The position numbers and the translations under genes are program-made. From the NCBI GenBank assembly GCA_963693315.1, contig OY856188.1, positions 216,078,495-216,142,494 on the forward strand: a DNA stretch of 64,000 bases, given 5' to 3'. Under the pieces are notes generated by a model, which worked only from the letters and a program-made list of their open reading frames with translations, did not search any database and had not been told where the DNA came from. The stretch is from Diogma glabrata (Eukaryota > Arthropoda > Insecta > Diptera > Cylindrotomidae). Below, piece after piece: positions 14,774 through 27,484 of this stretch. Numbering within the stretch: the first letter of the stretch is position 1; each line of letters begins with the position of its first letter.

Positions 14774-15045
14774 TGCTTCTAAGGTGTTGATAGATGTAAT
14801 TTTTTATTTTTTTTTATTTTTTTTAAAGAATGAACTTTTAAGCTTACTCGAAGAAATGAGCTTCCATATAACTATTATATATGCTGAATTGAGGAAAACA
14901 ATGCGTTGCATGATCTATGCTTCTAGCACTAGGATAATTACTAACCCAATTTTAGCTTTGTTTCTGCAAATTTAAAAAGAATGTATTTTATTTTTGTAAA
15001 AAAAAAGAAACTTGCGTCCATCAACGTCTTAAAAAGCATGATGTT
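14774..15045. mobile_element. MITE-like element with about 30-bp imperfect inverted ends
   Basis: The left side (catgcttctaaggtgttgat at about 14772) pairs with the right side (tccatcaacgtcttaaaaag at about 15017) read on the other strand. Related left-end sequence, aaggtgttgatg, is found at 17824 and 40245, so this is a dispersed family. It has no coding content. Confidence 0.45.
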
Positions 15046-15182
15046 GTGGAACCTAGGTCTGAAAAGGTTTTCATGTGTTGTTGTGACACATATTGTAATT
15101 CCAAATATGTCAAATATTTTGAAATTGCACAAATTTTTGTGAAATTTTCGGTGAGAAGGATGATGAACAATGCCATTCTATA

Positions 15183-15477
15183 ATTTTAAATGAAAAGTTC
15201 GAAATAGAAGATGTAGTGTTACCACGTATTCCAATGATCCCAACAGATACGGTATTTTAATTTAAACGTTTAGTTTCCAGTGCAACTCGCTTTTGCAATG
15301 ACGATCAACAAAGCGCAAGGACAGTTACTGCAAGTATGTGGACTAGATTTGGAGAATCCGTGCTTCTCACATGTACAACTGTATGTGGCTGACGCATTAG
15401 AAAAACCTTCTGATTTATTCGTGTACGCACTAGACGGAAAAACAAAAAATACGGTGTACTCACAAATATTTGAATAA
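15183..15477 (+). pseudogene. Helitron Rep/helicase, C-terminal helicase fragment
   Basis: Remnant of the PIF1-family SF1 helicase domain of a Helitron replication protein, which unwinds DNA during rolling-circle transposition. The first part (15195-15255) encodes the block DVVLPRIPMIPTD, followed by an in-frame stop, and then a two-base deletion near 15272 shifts the frame. From 15280 the frame reads [14 protein letters not shown], the conserved C-terminal helicase motif, through [14 protein letters not shown] to KPSDLFVYA and ends at a stop at 15475-15477. The Ser-Arg part normally found after the 'QLYVA' block is altered. Everything upstream, including the HUH nuclease, is missing. Identification by motif is secure; the fragment is dead. 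Confidence 0.9.
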
Positions 15478-15479
15478 AT

Positions 15480-16360
15480 AAATAGAATTAAAACGAGATT
15501 TTGAAATTCTTTTCATATTAAAATAAATAAGTTGCAATAAAAATGACACAATCTAAATTCAATATTTTCATAACGAGTTTTCCTGAATTCCCTTTCTTAT
15601 GAGATAGCGGATCTACGCGACGGGCATAATGTTAAATAAACAAAACTTTTACAATATTTGGCGTTAAAAATAAAATTTTGAGAGATTTTGTGGGTGATTA
15701 AGATCAAAGTAATTATTGTTAATCACTTGAATTTTGCAATTTGAAAGCATTTTTCATTTTCTCTCAGAAAAACTTCTTTACACTGAAAAAAGTAATGACA
15801 ACCTCACCTCAAAGTTGGTAGTTTATTATTCAAACAAAGAAAAAATACTTGCAAACAATTTCAATGTGATTGGAATAACTACATATAAATATTTTCCTGA
15901 CACCAAAGTGAGATTTAGTCAAAGTATAAAGTGTTACATCCAATATAACAGTAGTTGAATAAAGCTAATAATTATTTCCATGAAAAAAATTTCTTTGGCC
16001 TTATATGATGACTTTTTCGTTTTAAAATTGAAGTATTGGAAATTAATTGAACTACATATATTGTATTTTCACATAAATATTTCGTATGTTTGTCTCAACT
16101 ACATCGTTCTATAATTGTACAGTGGTTGAAACCATTTCGTAGTTCTATTCGCCATATCTGCCCACACGAAGAGGTTGAGACAATGGCATTTCGATTGGAA
16201 AAAGAACATGTTTTTTCAGTGTAGAACAGTTTTTGTGTGTTTCGTGTCGGGAATAAATACAATGCATGAGCACTGTGAACATTTGTGAATTTTTGTTCTG
16301 TATAATGTTTTTTATAGAGATGACGCACCTCTACTAATTCAACAAGTCATTTAAATTTTT
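15480..16360. other. Helitron tail or later insertion, non-coding
   Basis: No recognisable gene. A stretch tctttacactgaaaaaagta at about 15776 is roughly inverted at about 16207-16226 (tttttcagtgtagaac), which could be the ends of a 450-bp MITE, but the match is short. Confidence 0.35.
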
Positions 16361-17541
16361 TAGGGTTCCGTTTTTTATACGGAACACTATTGGTGAGAGT
16401 ACAACATGTTTTTCGCATTATTTCGATTATCTCGTGAACCATTAATCTGATGAACTTAAAATTTGAGGTGCTTATAAAACTAACCTATCTTGTGTGGATA
16501 GGGGTTAAAAAATAAATAAAGTTGCGTTCGTTTGTTTTACAGAGGTACGATGCCTTTGAGAACACACATTTTTTTATCGAGACGAGTAGGGTATCATATG
16601 AAAGGGCTTTATTTAAGCATTCTTTAAAAATGTATTTTGGAATTTTACACCTCACCATTTTTTGTATAATTTTGAAAAATTACGTTTTCTCTATGTTTTA
16701 TTGCCCCGATTAACTCTGACCCTATTTCATCGAAAATCTTGAAATATATTTGGAATGATAGAAAAATGAGTAGGTTTTTAATGAAAAATATAGAAAAATG
16801 ACAGATGCTCATAACTGTATTTATTAAAGGTTTGAGAATGATAAGGGATAAAAACATCATTTAGAACCAGGTCAAGTGGGGTGTCATTTGGAAGAGCACC
16901 TGATTTTAGAAACATTGCCATTTTTTTTAGAATTTTGCAATGCATAGTTTTTGAATTATTGTCAAAAAAGTGACACAAAAAGTTGGTCCCCCCTTGCATT
17001 TCGAGCCTAATTAACAGAAAAATTTGAAAAAATTCACCGAGACAGGAAGTTTGATAAACTCTGAACGAAAATTACAGCGAAGTCTCAAATAATTATATTT
17101 TTGTGCTTTTAATGGATTGGGGTGGGGAAGGAATTTTTTTTAGAATTTTGCGGTGCACCGTTTTTGAGTTATTTTAAAAAATATACAAATTTCAGACCCC
17201 TACGTTTCGGCACTGATAGAAGAAATTAGAAAAATTCACAGAGACAGTAAGGTCGCTATATTTTGAACGAAAATTATAGCGAACTCTCAAATAATTATAT
17301 TTCTATGTGTTTAAGGGATGGGTGTAAGGAGGGTAAAAAAAATTTTTTTTGGCCCAAGCGAGTGGGGTGTCATTTGAAAAAACACTTAATTTAAGAAATA
17401 ACGCACTTTTCTTAAGAATTTCGCTGTGTACAGTTTTCGAATTATTGTCAAAAAAGACCCCTACGTTTCGGCACTGATAGAAGAAATTAGAAAAATTCAC
17501 AGAGACAGTAAGTTTGCTATATTTTGAACGAAGATTATAGC

Positions 17542-19477
17542 CAGAGTTGGTTTGTTTTAAACACTTTTGTTTTAAACACTGTTTAAAACAGCGTTTAAAA
17601 CAAATTGTTTTTTTTTTAAAAAAAACAATGTTTTAAACAAAAATTGTTTTTTTTAAATATTGCAATGTTGCTTATTTGCTATCCATAGAACTGTTGTACG
17701 CTGTTGTGTTTTACCGTTTTTAGTACATTTGACCACCTGAAAGCACCCTTTGGCACCTTAAGGGTCATTAAAATTTTAAAAAATTTTAGGCTTTCATATG
17801 TTTTTTTGTTTATAAAATGCGTTCTAAGGTGTTGATGAACGCAAATCTTTATGTTTTTTGTTCTTTTTAAAGAAGGAATAACTAAACAACAAATTCTATC
17901 ACATATATGACATAGCCCAGTATTGCATGATAGGATACAGAAAACAACAATAAAATAAGAGATAAAAAGAGAATGTCTTTTAAAAATTTGCGGTAACAAA
18001 ATTAAAAGGTGGTTGCCAATAATCCAGCTAGTGGTATTTTCCTTGATCATGTAACGCCCTTTCTCCTCAGTTATTAAAACCCACACACATAGAGAAGGAA
18101 TTCTTCATAGATTAAATTTAGGGTTGACTAAGTACGGATATTTCACTACTATTGCCTGTGGTATGTGATATCTCACGTTAACTTGAATGTCAATACTAGC
18201 CAAACTACTTGTACAAATGTGCTGAAGGATCTGTTATTCGATTCTCAACAGACGTTCAATGGAGGAGCAAGTTCAATTTGTTTAATTGCTAAATAAAAAA
18301 GTGGAAAAAGGTGCTATTCCTTTGGATCAAAAGGAACATCTCAATTTTGAAAAGGAAATTAAAGATTCGGTACGAGACGAGATTTGTAAAATTAGGTTAC
18401 GTATTTCATATAATTTCATATATTAACATTTTTTACCAAATACTTAACACAGGCTTGATAAAATAAGCTGAAGAACTTAATCAAATTTTAAAACCAGTCG
18501 CAAATACTTTGGACAAATGAACTCAGCCTTAGCGAATAAGATGAAATTTGGAAGCAGTTACGACATGAACTAGATTTTATTTTTGGCCATCAATTGTGAT
18601 GCAAAAAACAATCAAACACGCATATCCAGCATCTTTGAAACCATTACTTTACGTTATAATTTTAAATTTAAATATAATTATATTGTTTTCAAAATTCAAA
18701 TTTATCTTGTTGTTTTCAAAACATTTTTTGTTAAAGGTATATTGTTACACCTTACCAGCCAATATTCTTATAAGAATGATCGCAATATGTTAATCCGAAA
18801 TTAACAACCGCAAGAAACTCAGTTTCTTTATTTATTCAAATTGTTTACCGGTTCTTCATAATCTTTTCAAGTTGAACTATTTAGGTGCATCAGGACTTAG
18901 GAATACGTAGGTCGCACAGTTCTTATCATAATTCAAATTTCTAAATATTGCGTTAGCCAATTAAAACAACAATGCCAATTGCCATTATATTGAGCGGTAA
19001 ACTATTCATAGGCATCTTTGGACAACTATTTGAGTAGCTACTGGGAATATTCAAGAATCCTTGAGAATCTTAAACGTGATTCTTAAGAATCGCCACAAAA
19101 TCTTGAGAATCTTTCCGAATATATTGAGAATTTTCAAAGATTCTTTAGAACATTTGAACGTACAGGCTATCTTCAGATAATCTAGAGAATCATGGGAATC
19201 TTGAAAATCTTTAGCGGACCTTTATTAATCTGAAAATATTTAGGACACTTATTTTCTTTTGAGTTTTTTCACTCCAATTACATATTTTCGTTTGAATCCA
19301 AAAAAAACGAATCTTCGTAGCATAAAACATATTTAAAACAAAAAAACACAAAAAAAAACAAAAAAAACACAAAAAAAACAAAAAAAAACTGTTTTAAACA
19401 ATAAAAAACGCGTTTTAAACAAAAAAAACAGTTTTTTTTGTTTTTTTTTAAAAAAACAGTGTTTTTAACCAACGCTG
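17542..19477. mobile_element. hAT-like element, 1936 bp, with 8-bp target duplication
   Basis: The left end is cagagttggtttgttttaaa and the right end, read inverted, is cagcgttggttaaaaacact. Both are flanked by attatagc (17534-17541 and 19478-19485), a perfect 8-bp target duplication, and the interrupted host repeat is continuous across it. The ends are packed with gttttaaac/gtttaaaac motifs, a usual subterminal arrangement for transposase binding. The interior has only fragments of open frame (for example 17679-18086, minus strand, 135 residues, hydrophobic and unrecognised). It contains a segment near 17824 belonging to the aaggtgttgatg family. Autonomous status lost or never present. Confidence 0.85.
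19030..19245. repeat. Degenerate short repeat of aagaatcttgag
   Basis: Words such as gagaatctt, agaatcttgag and aagattctt recur about a dozen times in both orientations within 200 bp of the hAT's right side. No unit length is stable. Confidence 0.5.
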
Positions 19478-20254
19478 ATTATAGCGAACTCTCAAATAAT
19501 TATATTTCTATGTGTTTAAGGGATGGGTGTAAGGAGGGTAAAAAAAAACTTTTTTTGACCCAAGCGAGTGAGGTGTCATTTGAAAGAACACTTAATTTAA
19601 AAAACATTGCAATATTTTTTCGAATTTTGCGATGTACAGTTATTTAGGTATTGTTAAAAAAGTGCTATTTTAAGTATATGTTAACCACCACCACCCTAAA
19701 TTTTGACTCTGATTTATAGATAAAATATTCTCAATTTAAACCATTAAAAAGCTGGCTAAATCTTTTTTTACTTAACATAAACAGCTATGGATAACATTTA
19801 ACCTCAAGTAACAATTTTTGTGTCATTTTTGATCAATGTAGATGTGATTGACATTTACTATTGACGTCTACGATTAAATATTTATTCTGTTATGCGTCCA
19901 TAGTCTGGCGATATAAAGACTTTACAACATAACTTTATGTCATTTATTTTTGATATTGTGTTCTCTAACATTCACGGAACCCTTGGCGAGCGAATTTTAT
20001 TCGCACTTGTCTGACTTTTTATTGCTTACTTGAAAACTTATTTGATCTCTAATTTTTCATATATCCGAACTGATCAGTTAGAGTGCTGATTATTTTTCAT
20101 TCATATTTTTAAAAAGAAAAATTAAAAATTATATGCTATCATTTCTCATTACCACTATTTGAAATCATTGCTCCTACGTCAACAAAATGTCTGCGCAAAA
20201 TCTTTATTTATAAGCGCAGCAAAGCACGCCGGGTCCTGCTAGTAAGACATACCA

Positions 20255-20320
20255 TCTGACAATTCAACTTTCAACTTTCAAAAAAATGAATCTGACAATT
20301 CAACTTTCAACTTTCAAAAA
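20255..20320. repeat. 36-bp tandem duplication just outside the Helitron 3' end
   Basis: The word tctgacaattcaactttcaa followed by ctttcaaaaa occurs at 20255 and again at 20291. It starts 12 bp from the Helitron terminus. Confidence 0.85.
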
Positions 20321-21819
20321 CTAAATGAAATAGTTCACTAAGAGTTCTACTAAATATTTAAAAACTATTTTCAATTACAGTAAATCAAAATCAATCCAAT
20401 TAAAATATTTAAATTTCTTACTATTATAATTTATTGAAATCCAAACACATCAAAAACGACTTATTATCATAACAAAAATTTTTTTTTTTAAATTTTAACC
20501 ACAAAAACAAACAAAAAATAATAAACAAATAAAATAAGTTCATTTTTCCAATTAACTTGTATCAAAATGTTTTTATTGAATGACAAAAAAATAACCGAAA
20601 ATTAAAGTTAATTGAATGGAACTTGAGCAACAAATTGTTAGCTTCGGATTACATAAAAAAATATATAAATATTTCAATGGCGTTCATCTGTTCTAAAGCG
20701 ATAAAATTTTATTTCTTTTTCACACAAGTTAACACAAATCATAAGTGAGTCATATTTCTACGATTAGAAATTATAGTTTTATTTTTATTAACATAAATTT
20801 AAATTTAAACTTAAAAGGTTAGAATAAAAATATACTTAAATCAAAATATCATTTATATTAATTATGAACTTGAAAAATTGTCATTAAATAATTTTTTAAA
20901 GGAATAGCCTGTGCTTAGTTGAGTTGAGAAATAAAGATCAACTAACTATATGTAATACTAGAATATTATTGAAAAATTAATAGCGATTACCGAGTATATT
21001 TATCTTATAATATTAGCTATTTCACGTTTATGTTAAAATTGTTAATGGTGTAATGAAAAGAAAGTAATTTTACAAGTTTTTTACATTTTAATGGCTTCTT
21101 ATTGTATTTAATACTAGTTTTAATAGCTGTAGAGTGTAGTGATGTTGAATAATTAAAATTCGATAAGATGAATATTTTTATCGTCAATCTGTATGTATCT
21201 TTATGATAAGAGAGTGAAGAAATAAGTTGTAAGCTACATGTTAATACTTTGGTTGGAAAATAAATTGGAAAAATAAATTAGTTTTCACATGTGAAAATAT
21301 TTATTGCACGCGAAAAACAAAATATTACACATCAAAATAAAAAAAATTGGCATGCCATTTTCAGCGTAAGATTTGTATTAAAATATGTAACTCATGCTAA
21401 ATTTTACTGAACTTACTTAATCAAATTAGTAATTAGTTTTTATTTAGTAGCAAATTGGTGTATGATATTAGTAATAATTTTGAGTACAAATCTTACAATG
21501 ACGATGGCGTGCTCTAGTTTAGATTGAAATGTCTTAAATTTGCTTATATTTTTTTTAAAACATTTATATACTCAATAATATATTCATATGTTCGGTCGAT
21601 CACTCTCTATTTGTCGTTCCTAATTATAAAGCATTCTTTAACAAACTTTTATAAAATGTTCGTCTTATTAAATTTGGTATTGCTAGCCGGTAGGAAAAAC
21701 AAATAATTTTGACAAACGCGTTCTAAAATTTGAAAAACAAATTTGAAAAACTCGATTTAGCCACTAAGGTTTCTTATTTGATTCGGTTTGATAACAAAAG
21801 ATGTGATTCATTAGTTTGT
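20321..21819. other. No feature seen
   Basis: AT-rich unique sequence without a convincing frame, repeat or RNA. Confidence 0.55.
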
Positions 21820-22047
21820 TTAATAGTTTACGTTTGTGGCCGAAATTATCAATTTATTGGTGAACATGAGGTTGGTGCTTGATTTAAGAATTGATCTCAA
21901 ATATTTAAAAGATTCAACATTCTGAATTTGTTCATCACTGCACATTGAAGTCTTGAACTGCAGGGTTGTGCCATAAACAAAAAAGATTACTTTACATGTA
22001 TAGATTACGCTAAATTTACATAGCAGACATAGATTACCAGATTGCAT
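21820..22047 (-). pseudogene. Possible LINE reverse-transcriptase thumb remnant
   Basis: An open frame on the minus strand includes NVESFKYLRSIL, close to the 'F-K-Y-L-G-S-I-L' block that follows the catalytic palm in many non-LTR reverse transcriptases. The rest of the 75-residue frame has no other recognisable block and no neighbouring palm or finger domain can be found. The call rests on one motif only. Confidence 0.3.
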
Positions 22048-24440
22048 GTAATGTAATCTATTTTAGATTACGTTTAAAGGATCAACCTTGTTTGAAATTC
22101 CCATTCATTATTGCGGTCGAGTTTGGGGTCAACTGGAGTGGATTTATTGAAAATATGTTGTTAGTAGACAATAATTTCAGTTGTTATTAGTTAATTGCTT
22201 TTTTGTATATGTACACGGAAAAATTAAAAATTAAATTTTGGAAAATCTTTTTTAGTTGTCGAAATAATCTATCAAGAGCATTTAAAATAGTTTGTTTACG
22301 GATTTCAGGATTAATCGATGTCTTTAGAGATATTTGTCGACTTCTGAAATGTTTGTGCAAAATGGGTTGGCTACCCTCCTTCAACTTCAGTGTATTTTAG
22401 CAAGGCGGTGTTATAACAAAGCTGTTATTTTAATTTTTGAAGAGTACTCACAACATTCGAAAAATTTTATCCGCTATCTACAAAATCATATTGAATAGAG
22501 TTTAGTGTGAAGAAATTTTTATGTCGGCGTGATTATATATAATCAACATTTAATGAACGTAGCTAAACTAAAGTCCAGTCTTCGAAAGAGCACTGGGTGC
22601 AGCTTTTATTTTGATTTGACTCGATAAATATTAATAATCAAGTTTTTGAATAACCAGGATCCCAGTTTTCTTTGGTTGCAATACGCTGTCCCTAATGGGT
22701 GTTTTAGAAAAATAAAAAAAACTTTGTTTCAAAAATAGAATTATTTGTAGGTAACTATTTGTCGAAATTTTCGTAAAATTGCGCAAATAACAAGTAATAC
22801 GAAACTAATATTAACAAAACAATATGCATAACAAATAATCAGATACTGTTATTATAATCATATAATTCTGGCTCGGCCGATAATTTCGAAACTTAAAAAA
22901 AATGATCAAACTTTTCAAAACAAATAAGGGTCGACACATTTTTAACCACTAAAATTTATTTTATACATGATTACCCTAACAGTTGATAAAGCTATATATA
23001 ACTTCTAAACATAATAATTAAAAGTCACTGTTTTCTCCTTGTAAGTGAAAATAAATAACAAACACTTAAAAAGATATAAGAAAATGCAATTAACCTTTTT
23101 TTATTGATTTTTAATTGGTTGTAATTGAAGATGCTGTGCAGCGGCACATAATTAAATGATATAAAACTGCCTACCGCAACACTAATTCCAAATTGAAAAT
23201 TTTAACACCAAAACTTGCACAAGAAAATGTAAATTTTTAAATTTTCTTTTTTCACTAAAATTTTATACGTATGTTATTTCATATTCTTTATCACTTAATT
23301 CTGCAATTAATTTTACAAAAAACACATATTTTATTCAATTTTGTAAATTTTCGTAAATTTTAATTTTTTTAAATTTTTCACTCAAAAATCACAAGTAATA
23401 AAAACATGCACAATTAATTTTTATTTAGATTTTTTTTTTTGTCAACGAAAGACAATTTTTTTTTATTTTAATATTTTCATCAGATTCAAAAAAGATTTAT
23501 TTTTAACTCAAGACGAAAAAAAAACTTGCAATAATTATAACAAAAAGGAAAATTATTAACAACACACACAGAGCAAATGTAGAAAAGTAGAAATAAAAAA
23601 AGAAAATTCTTTTCAAATTTTTACTCTACTAACCCGCATTCAAAAAGTAATACGAACGGTTTCATACTTCGTTGATAACTGAGCTGGGAAAATCTTTTTT
23701 TCTGATATTTTGTTGTTGTCGGTGGTGTTGTTTTTGGTTTTAGAGTGTGAAATACACTCAAAAATTATTATTTAAAATTTGGGTTTTTTTTCGAAAATAT
23801 TATTATCGTTTTTTTTACTATTTTAATTTAAAAAAATAAGAGTAAAAAACATTAAAGCTTTCTTGTGGATATTGATACCACAACCAGAACATAAATCTTT
23901 AAGTTCTTGCAAGGAAAAATAACGCTGATTTTTCCTCTATTTTGTTTCCTATTTGATAACATTTTTTTTGTTATTGATTTCTCTTATGAAAATTACTATA
24001 TTTACCAGGCCACGATAGAGACACTGTTAAATAGAATAAAGCTAAAAAACAAAACGAGTTGAGAGAAATTTTCGTTCAATATTTTGTTTTTTTTTTTGCT
24101 AGACTTCGGTGCGAGAAAAGTATTTTGTTTTGATTTAATTGAAATGAGAAAAAGCTATGCGAGATAGGAAACTATTTTCTCGTTCTTATTTTATAGTGGA
24201 TGAGAGAAAATGTTGAGCTTTTGTTTTGCAGTTGAAATTTGTTGTTTTAATGACATCGAGGAATTTACTTTTTATTCATTCCGACGAAAATTTTTTTAAT
24301 AATTTGTAGTGCAAAATAACTACTATGTCGTTGATATTTATGTATTGTTTTGATACAATATATTGTAATTAGTAATTACTATTAGAACACTCGTTTTATT
24401 AAAGAAACAAATTTTAGTTTATATTTATAGAAGATTTTTA
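22048..24440. other. No feature seen
   Basis: AT-rich. A frame near 22187-22400 is open on both strands over about 65 codons, but neither translation is recognisable. Homopolymer runs dominate 23200-23560. No gene is supported. Confidence 0.5.
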
Positions 24441-24449
24441 TGATAGTTT

Positions 24450-25050
24450 TTGAAAAATCGTTTAAACTGCGTGAAATTTTTGTGTTTATTTTCAATCATA
24501 GGTGACAGTAGGGATACTTCAAATGTCAACTTGAAGTTCTCCGGAAAGGGAGTAATAATTTTAGCGTGGAAAAAGAGACCGATCCTGGTGTTCTCTCCTT
24601 GCAGACGCAATAGTATTAAAAATTTCACAATATTTTTAAAAGTTTACTAACTAAATTGTATATTATATAACAACAAAAAGCACTCCAAAGTTTTATTGTG
24701 ATAACAATGACCGGCGTATTTTATTTCTGATAGGGGCCAGATGTGAATACCCTATTACAGCTTGTCCGAGCTTACTATTAGGGTTAACTATTAGGAATGA
24801 AATAGAGCATTTTCATTCGACACGGACAAATAAAGCTTGTCTCAAAAGGGTTTAAATGAGAGAGCCTTGTTTGTATCTGATCAAACTCAATAGAGCTCAG
24901 ATCAGAAAAAAGAGAGTATACCGTAATTTTAATATGAAAATCATACATCTTTGCTAATAGAGGACGGTTGTAAAACAGCGTACTAGGATTTACTCTATAA
25001 GAACCCTATCCGACTCGGGACATAGCACGACATGCCTTTACACAATGGTA
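24450..25050. other. Less AT-rich segment of unknown nature
   Basis: Base composition is visibly more balanced than around it at about 24490-24620 and 24710-25050. The first part is open on both strands for about 65 codons; neither protein is recognised. Short phrases such as gataggggccagatgtgaat do not match a family I know. It could be an exon, an untranslated region or an unrecognised transposon. Confidence 0.25.
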
Positions 25051-26870
25051 GTCCAGTTGAGTTTAGCACTTGTAAAAAAAAACATGATATTGGAATTTAA
25101 GAAGAGTTGTGGAACTTCAAAAATCTTGTAGTTTTGTATCAAACAGAAACTAAACTAAATTTATCTTGATCATAATTACTAAAGATTAATTTTTACCAAT
25201 CTATAATAATTTGATTCAATTTCATTTATGAAATTAAATTAATAAACTATAAAATGCAATATTGTGACATCCCCATCAAAACTAACCTATCATCATATCA
25301 AATTTTTATGATTAATTAGTTGACCTTCATTAAAATGAAATAAATTTGATTATTTTAATTATAAAATTTGATGCGGTAGCAATTAATTGTTAAAATAGTT
25401 TTAATAACAAATTAAAATGACAATGAGTCGTTTTCAATGACGAATATAGAATTGTTTGTTTGATTGATTCGGTTAACTATATAATTTATTTAGTGTAATG
25501 TTAAAGTAATTGAAAAAAATTAAGCTGTAAATAATTTAATTGATATATTGATATATTTGATTTTAATTATTTTAATACTTCTGATATAATTATGACATTT
25601 AAGTTACATTAACACATTATAGATTTTTTATAAGCATTCTTGTGCAGCATGATAATCTTTGCTGCGGTTTTATTATACAATATTCTTATTGAACTAAATT
25701 GTTAAGAAAAGAAAAATTTAGAATTTAGAATTTAGTCACGTGGTGAACATAAGGATTACAACCTTATGTTCCCAAATGCTTCAATCAGTACGGGGAAAAG
25801 ATTATTAATGATATAAAACTAAAACAAAAGATCTAGGTCAAATGTGAAACCATATCTTTAAAAAATCGCCGTTGATAAAATCTAGCATCAAAACACATAA
25901 ATCAGGCAAAAAACATAAAAAAGGAATTCATAGGAAAATAAAAGCATTTCCATTCGTTATAAAAACGTTTTAAGTTAATACGATGATTTAAATCAAACGA
26001 CAAAAAACATTTATTGTCACTCTAAAAACTAACAAACAAAACATGAAAAGCTTTAAACAAAAACTGAAACCCTTAGAACCATTTTGTTATTGTTTCTTGC
26101 GCTTTTCAGTAAAAACTAAACAGTAAAAATTAGAATAAATTTATTTTAGTTTATATACGTTTTTCTACAATAGCGTTATGAAGGTGTCATTCTGACAATT
26201 AAAGTAGAAAACTTTAAAGGAGATATATATTTTCATCATTTGGTATTATTAATTTTCAAGGAAATATCAGTTAGTACTGGAAATACAAAGCTGGTGTTCG
26301 AACGTAGACAAACAACTTATTCCATCAATATTTCAAAGGACCACCCCGAATCACTGTTGAATAATATAAATAAAATTTCTAAAAATAAAACCTTAAGCAA
26401 TTATTTATTGCTTTTATATATTTATTATTTATTTATAGCTAATGTATTACTGAGAACTGAGTGTTTTTTTGAAAAAAAAACCAGATTAAAATAAAATAAA
26501 TTCAAAAAAATTATAATGTTAAAAGAAATAAATAAATATAATAATCAAATTTATGTGAAGAAAATTGGGGGCGCCTGATAATTTTAATTTTTTTCAATTA
26601 ATGGGAAAATTTGATTTTATTACTCTTTGTTTTCGTTTTCTTTTTGCTAATAATATGAGAAAAATTGATTTGTTTAAAGTTTTAAAACTCTATATTTCAA
26701 AGGATTGGTTGTGAAGTATCTCTGTCAACATTTTACATAAAAATCGCGTGGAAGCTATGTATTTTAAATAATTATCTTAATTTTTTCTCTACAGTAATAT
26801 TGTTTGGGAAGATGTGAATTTAGATTAGAAAGATGTCAATTTGAGATATTAATCGATTATACTCCTGTCA
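25051..26870. other. Intergenic AT-rich DNA
   Basis: No gene supported. A small inverted repeat, aacataagg then tacaa... then ccttatgtt, lies at about 25748-25771. An 84-codon frame at 26240-26494 ends in a low-complexity tail and is not recognised. Confidence 0.45.
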
Positions 26871-26879
26871 ATTAGAACA

Positions 26880-26940
26880 TTCTTAAAAAAGGGACCGCGA
26901 CACCTTAGGAGGCCGCGAAATGTTTTTGTAAGCCGTGTAT
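26880..26940. repeat. Possible hAT subterminal relic
   Basis: The text cattcttaaaaaagggaccg followed by cgacaccttaggaggccgcg resembles the GC-rich block just inside the end of hAT elements of the 'cttaaac...gggtcgcgacc' type. Only about 60 bp remain, with no partner end. Confidence 0.3.
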
Positions 26941-27300
26941 ATACTTCTAAATTTTTTTTATTTTAATATTTAAATTTTAAATAATTTTTTAAACCAAATT
27001 GTTTTATTCATAATTGTTTTATTGTGTACACTCGCATTTGATTATTTTCTCAATAAATACTTTAACTTACGAAATTCTGCTAATCATTTTCGGATCAATG
27101 TGTAACGACCAACAAAAATTATTTAAATAGGCATTTTCTTTTAAACTCTAAGCCACACAGGTCTCACAATATTCATACTATAAATCCTACATTCGTTCAG
27201 TACTATCAAACAATTTAAGATTCGTTTCATAAATAACATCTGTCTGGCTATGACGTTCCACTATAAACATATTTCGTATTTTAGTATATAAAGAAAATAT

Positions 27301-27484
27301 TATATGTTATTTTCCCTCAGATTATGTTAATTAGTTGTTATTTGTTTGTGTGTATAATCAATTGTTTTTTTTATTTATTTACTTTTCTAAAATATATGTT
27401 ATTTTCCCCTCAATTATTTAATTAGTTGTTATTTGTTTGTGTGTATAATCAATTGTTTTTTTTATTTATTTACTTTTCTTTCTA
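27301..27484. repeat. 92-bp tandem duplication
   Basis: The segment starting tatatgttattttccc at 27301 is repeated from 27393 with a few differences, including 'ttagttgttatttgtttgtg' and 'tgtataatcaattgtttttt' in both. Confidence 0.9.

Larger units (their letters stand above)
16800..19670. repeat. Tandem repeat of about 205-260 bp, about four copies, interrupted by a hAT
   Basis: Blocks containing 'aaattcacagagacagtaag', 'gcgaactctcaaataattat' and 'gggatgggtgtaaggagggt' recur near 16860, 17040, 17245-17340 and 17490 continuing at 19478-19660. The last copy is split by the hAT; its two halves rejoin cleanly when the hAT and one target copy are removed. Confidence 0.7.
16361..19984. mobile_element. 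Element with AGGGTTCCG / CGGAACCCT ends
   Basis: The left end (tagggttccgttttttatac at 16361) and the right end (acggaacccttggcgagcga at 19974) are inverted to each other and resemble a dispersed repeat known to me from several insect genomes, which also carries an 'atctcgtgaaccattaat' block after its left end and a 'ttattcgcacttgtctgac' tail outside the right end. Between them lie about 1.7 kb once the hAT at 17542-19477 is discounted. No transposase is seen. Classification uncertain. Confidence 0.5.

Noticed and set aside
26240..26494. 84-codon open frame
   Set aside because: Unrecognised, ends in low-complexity sequence, and has no supporting splice or repeat context.
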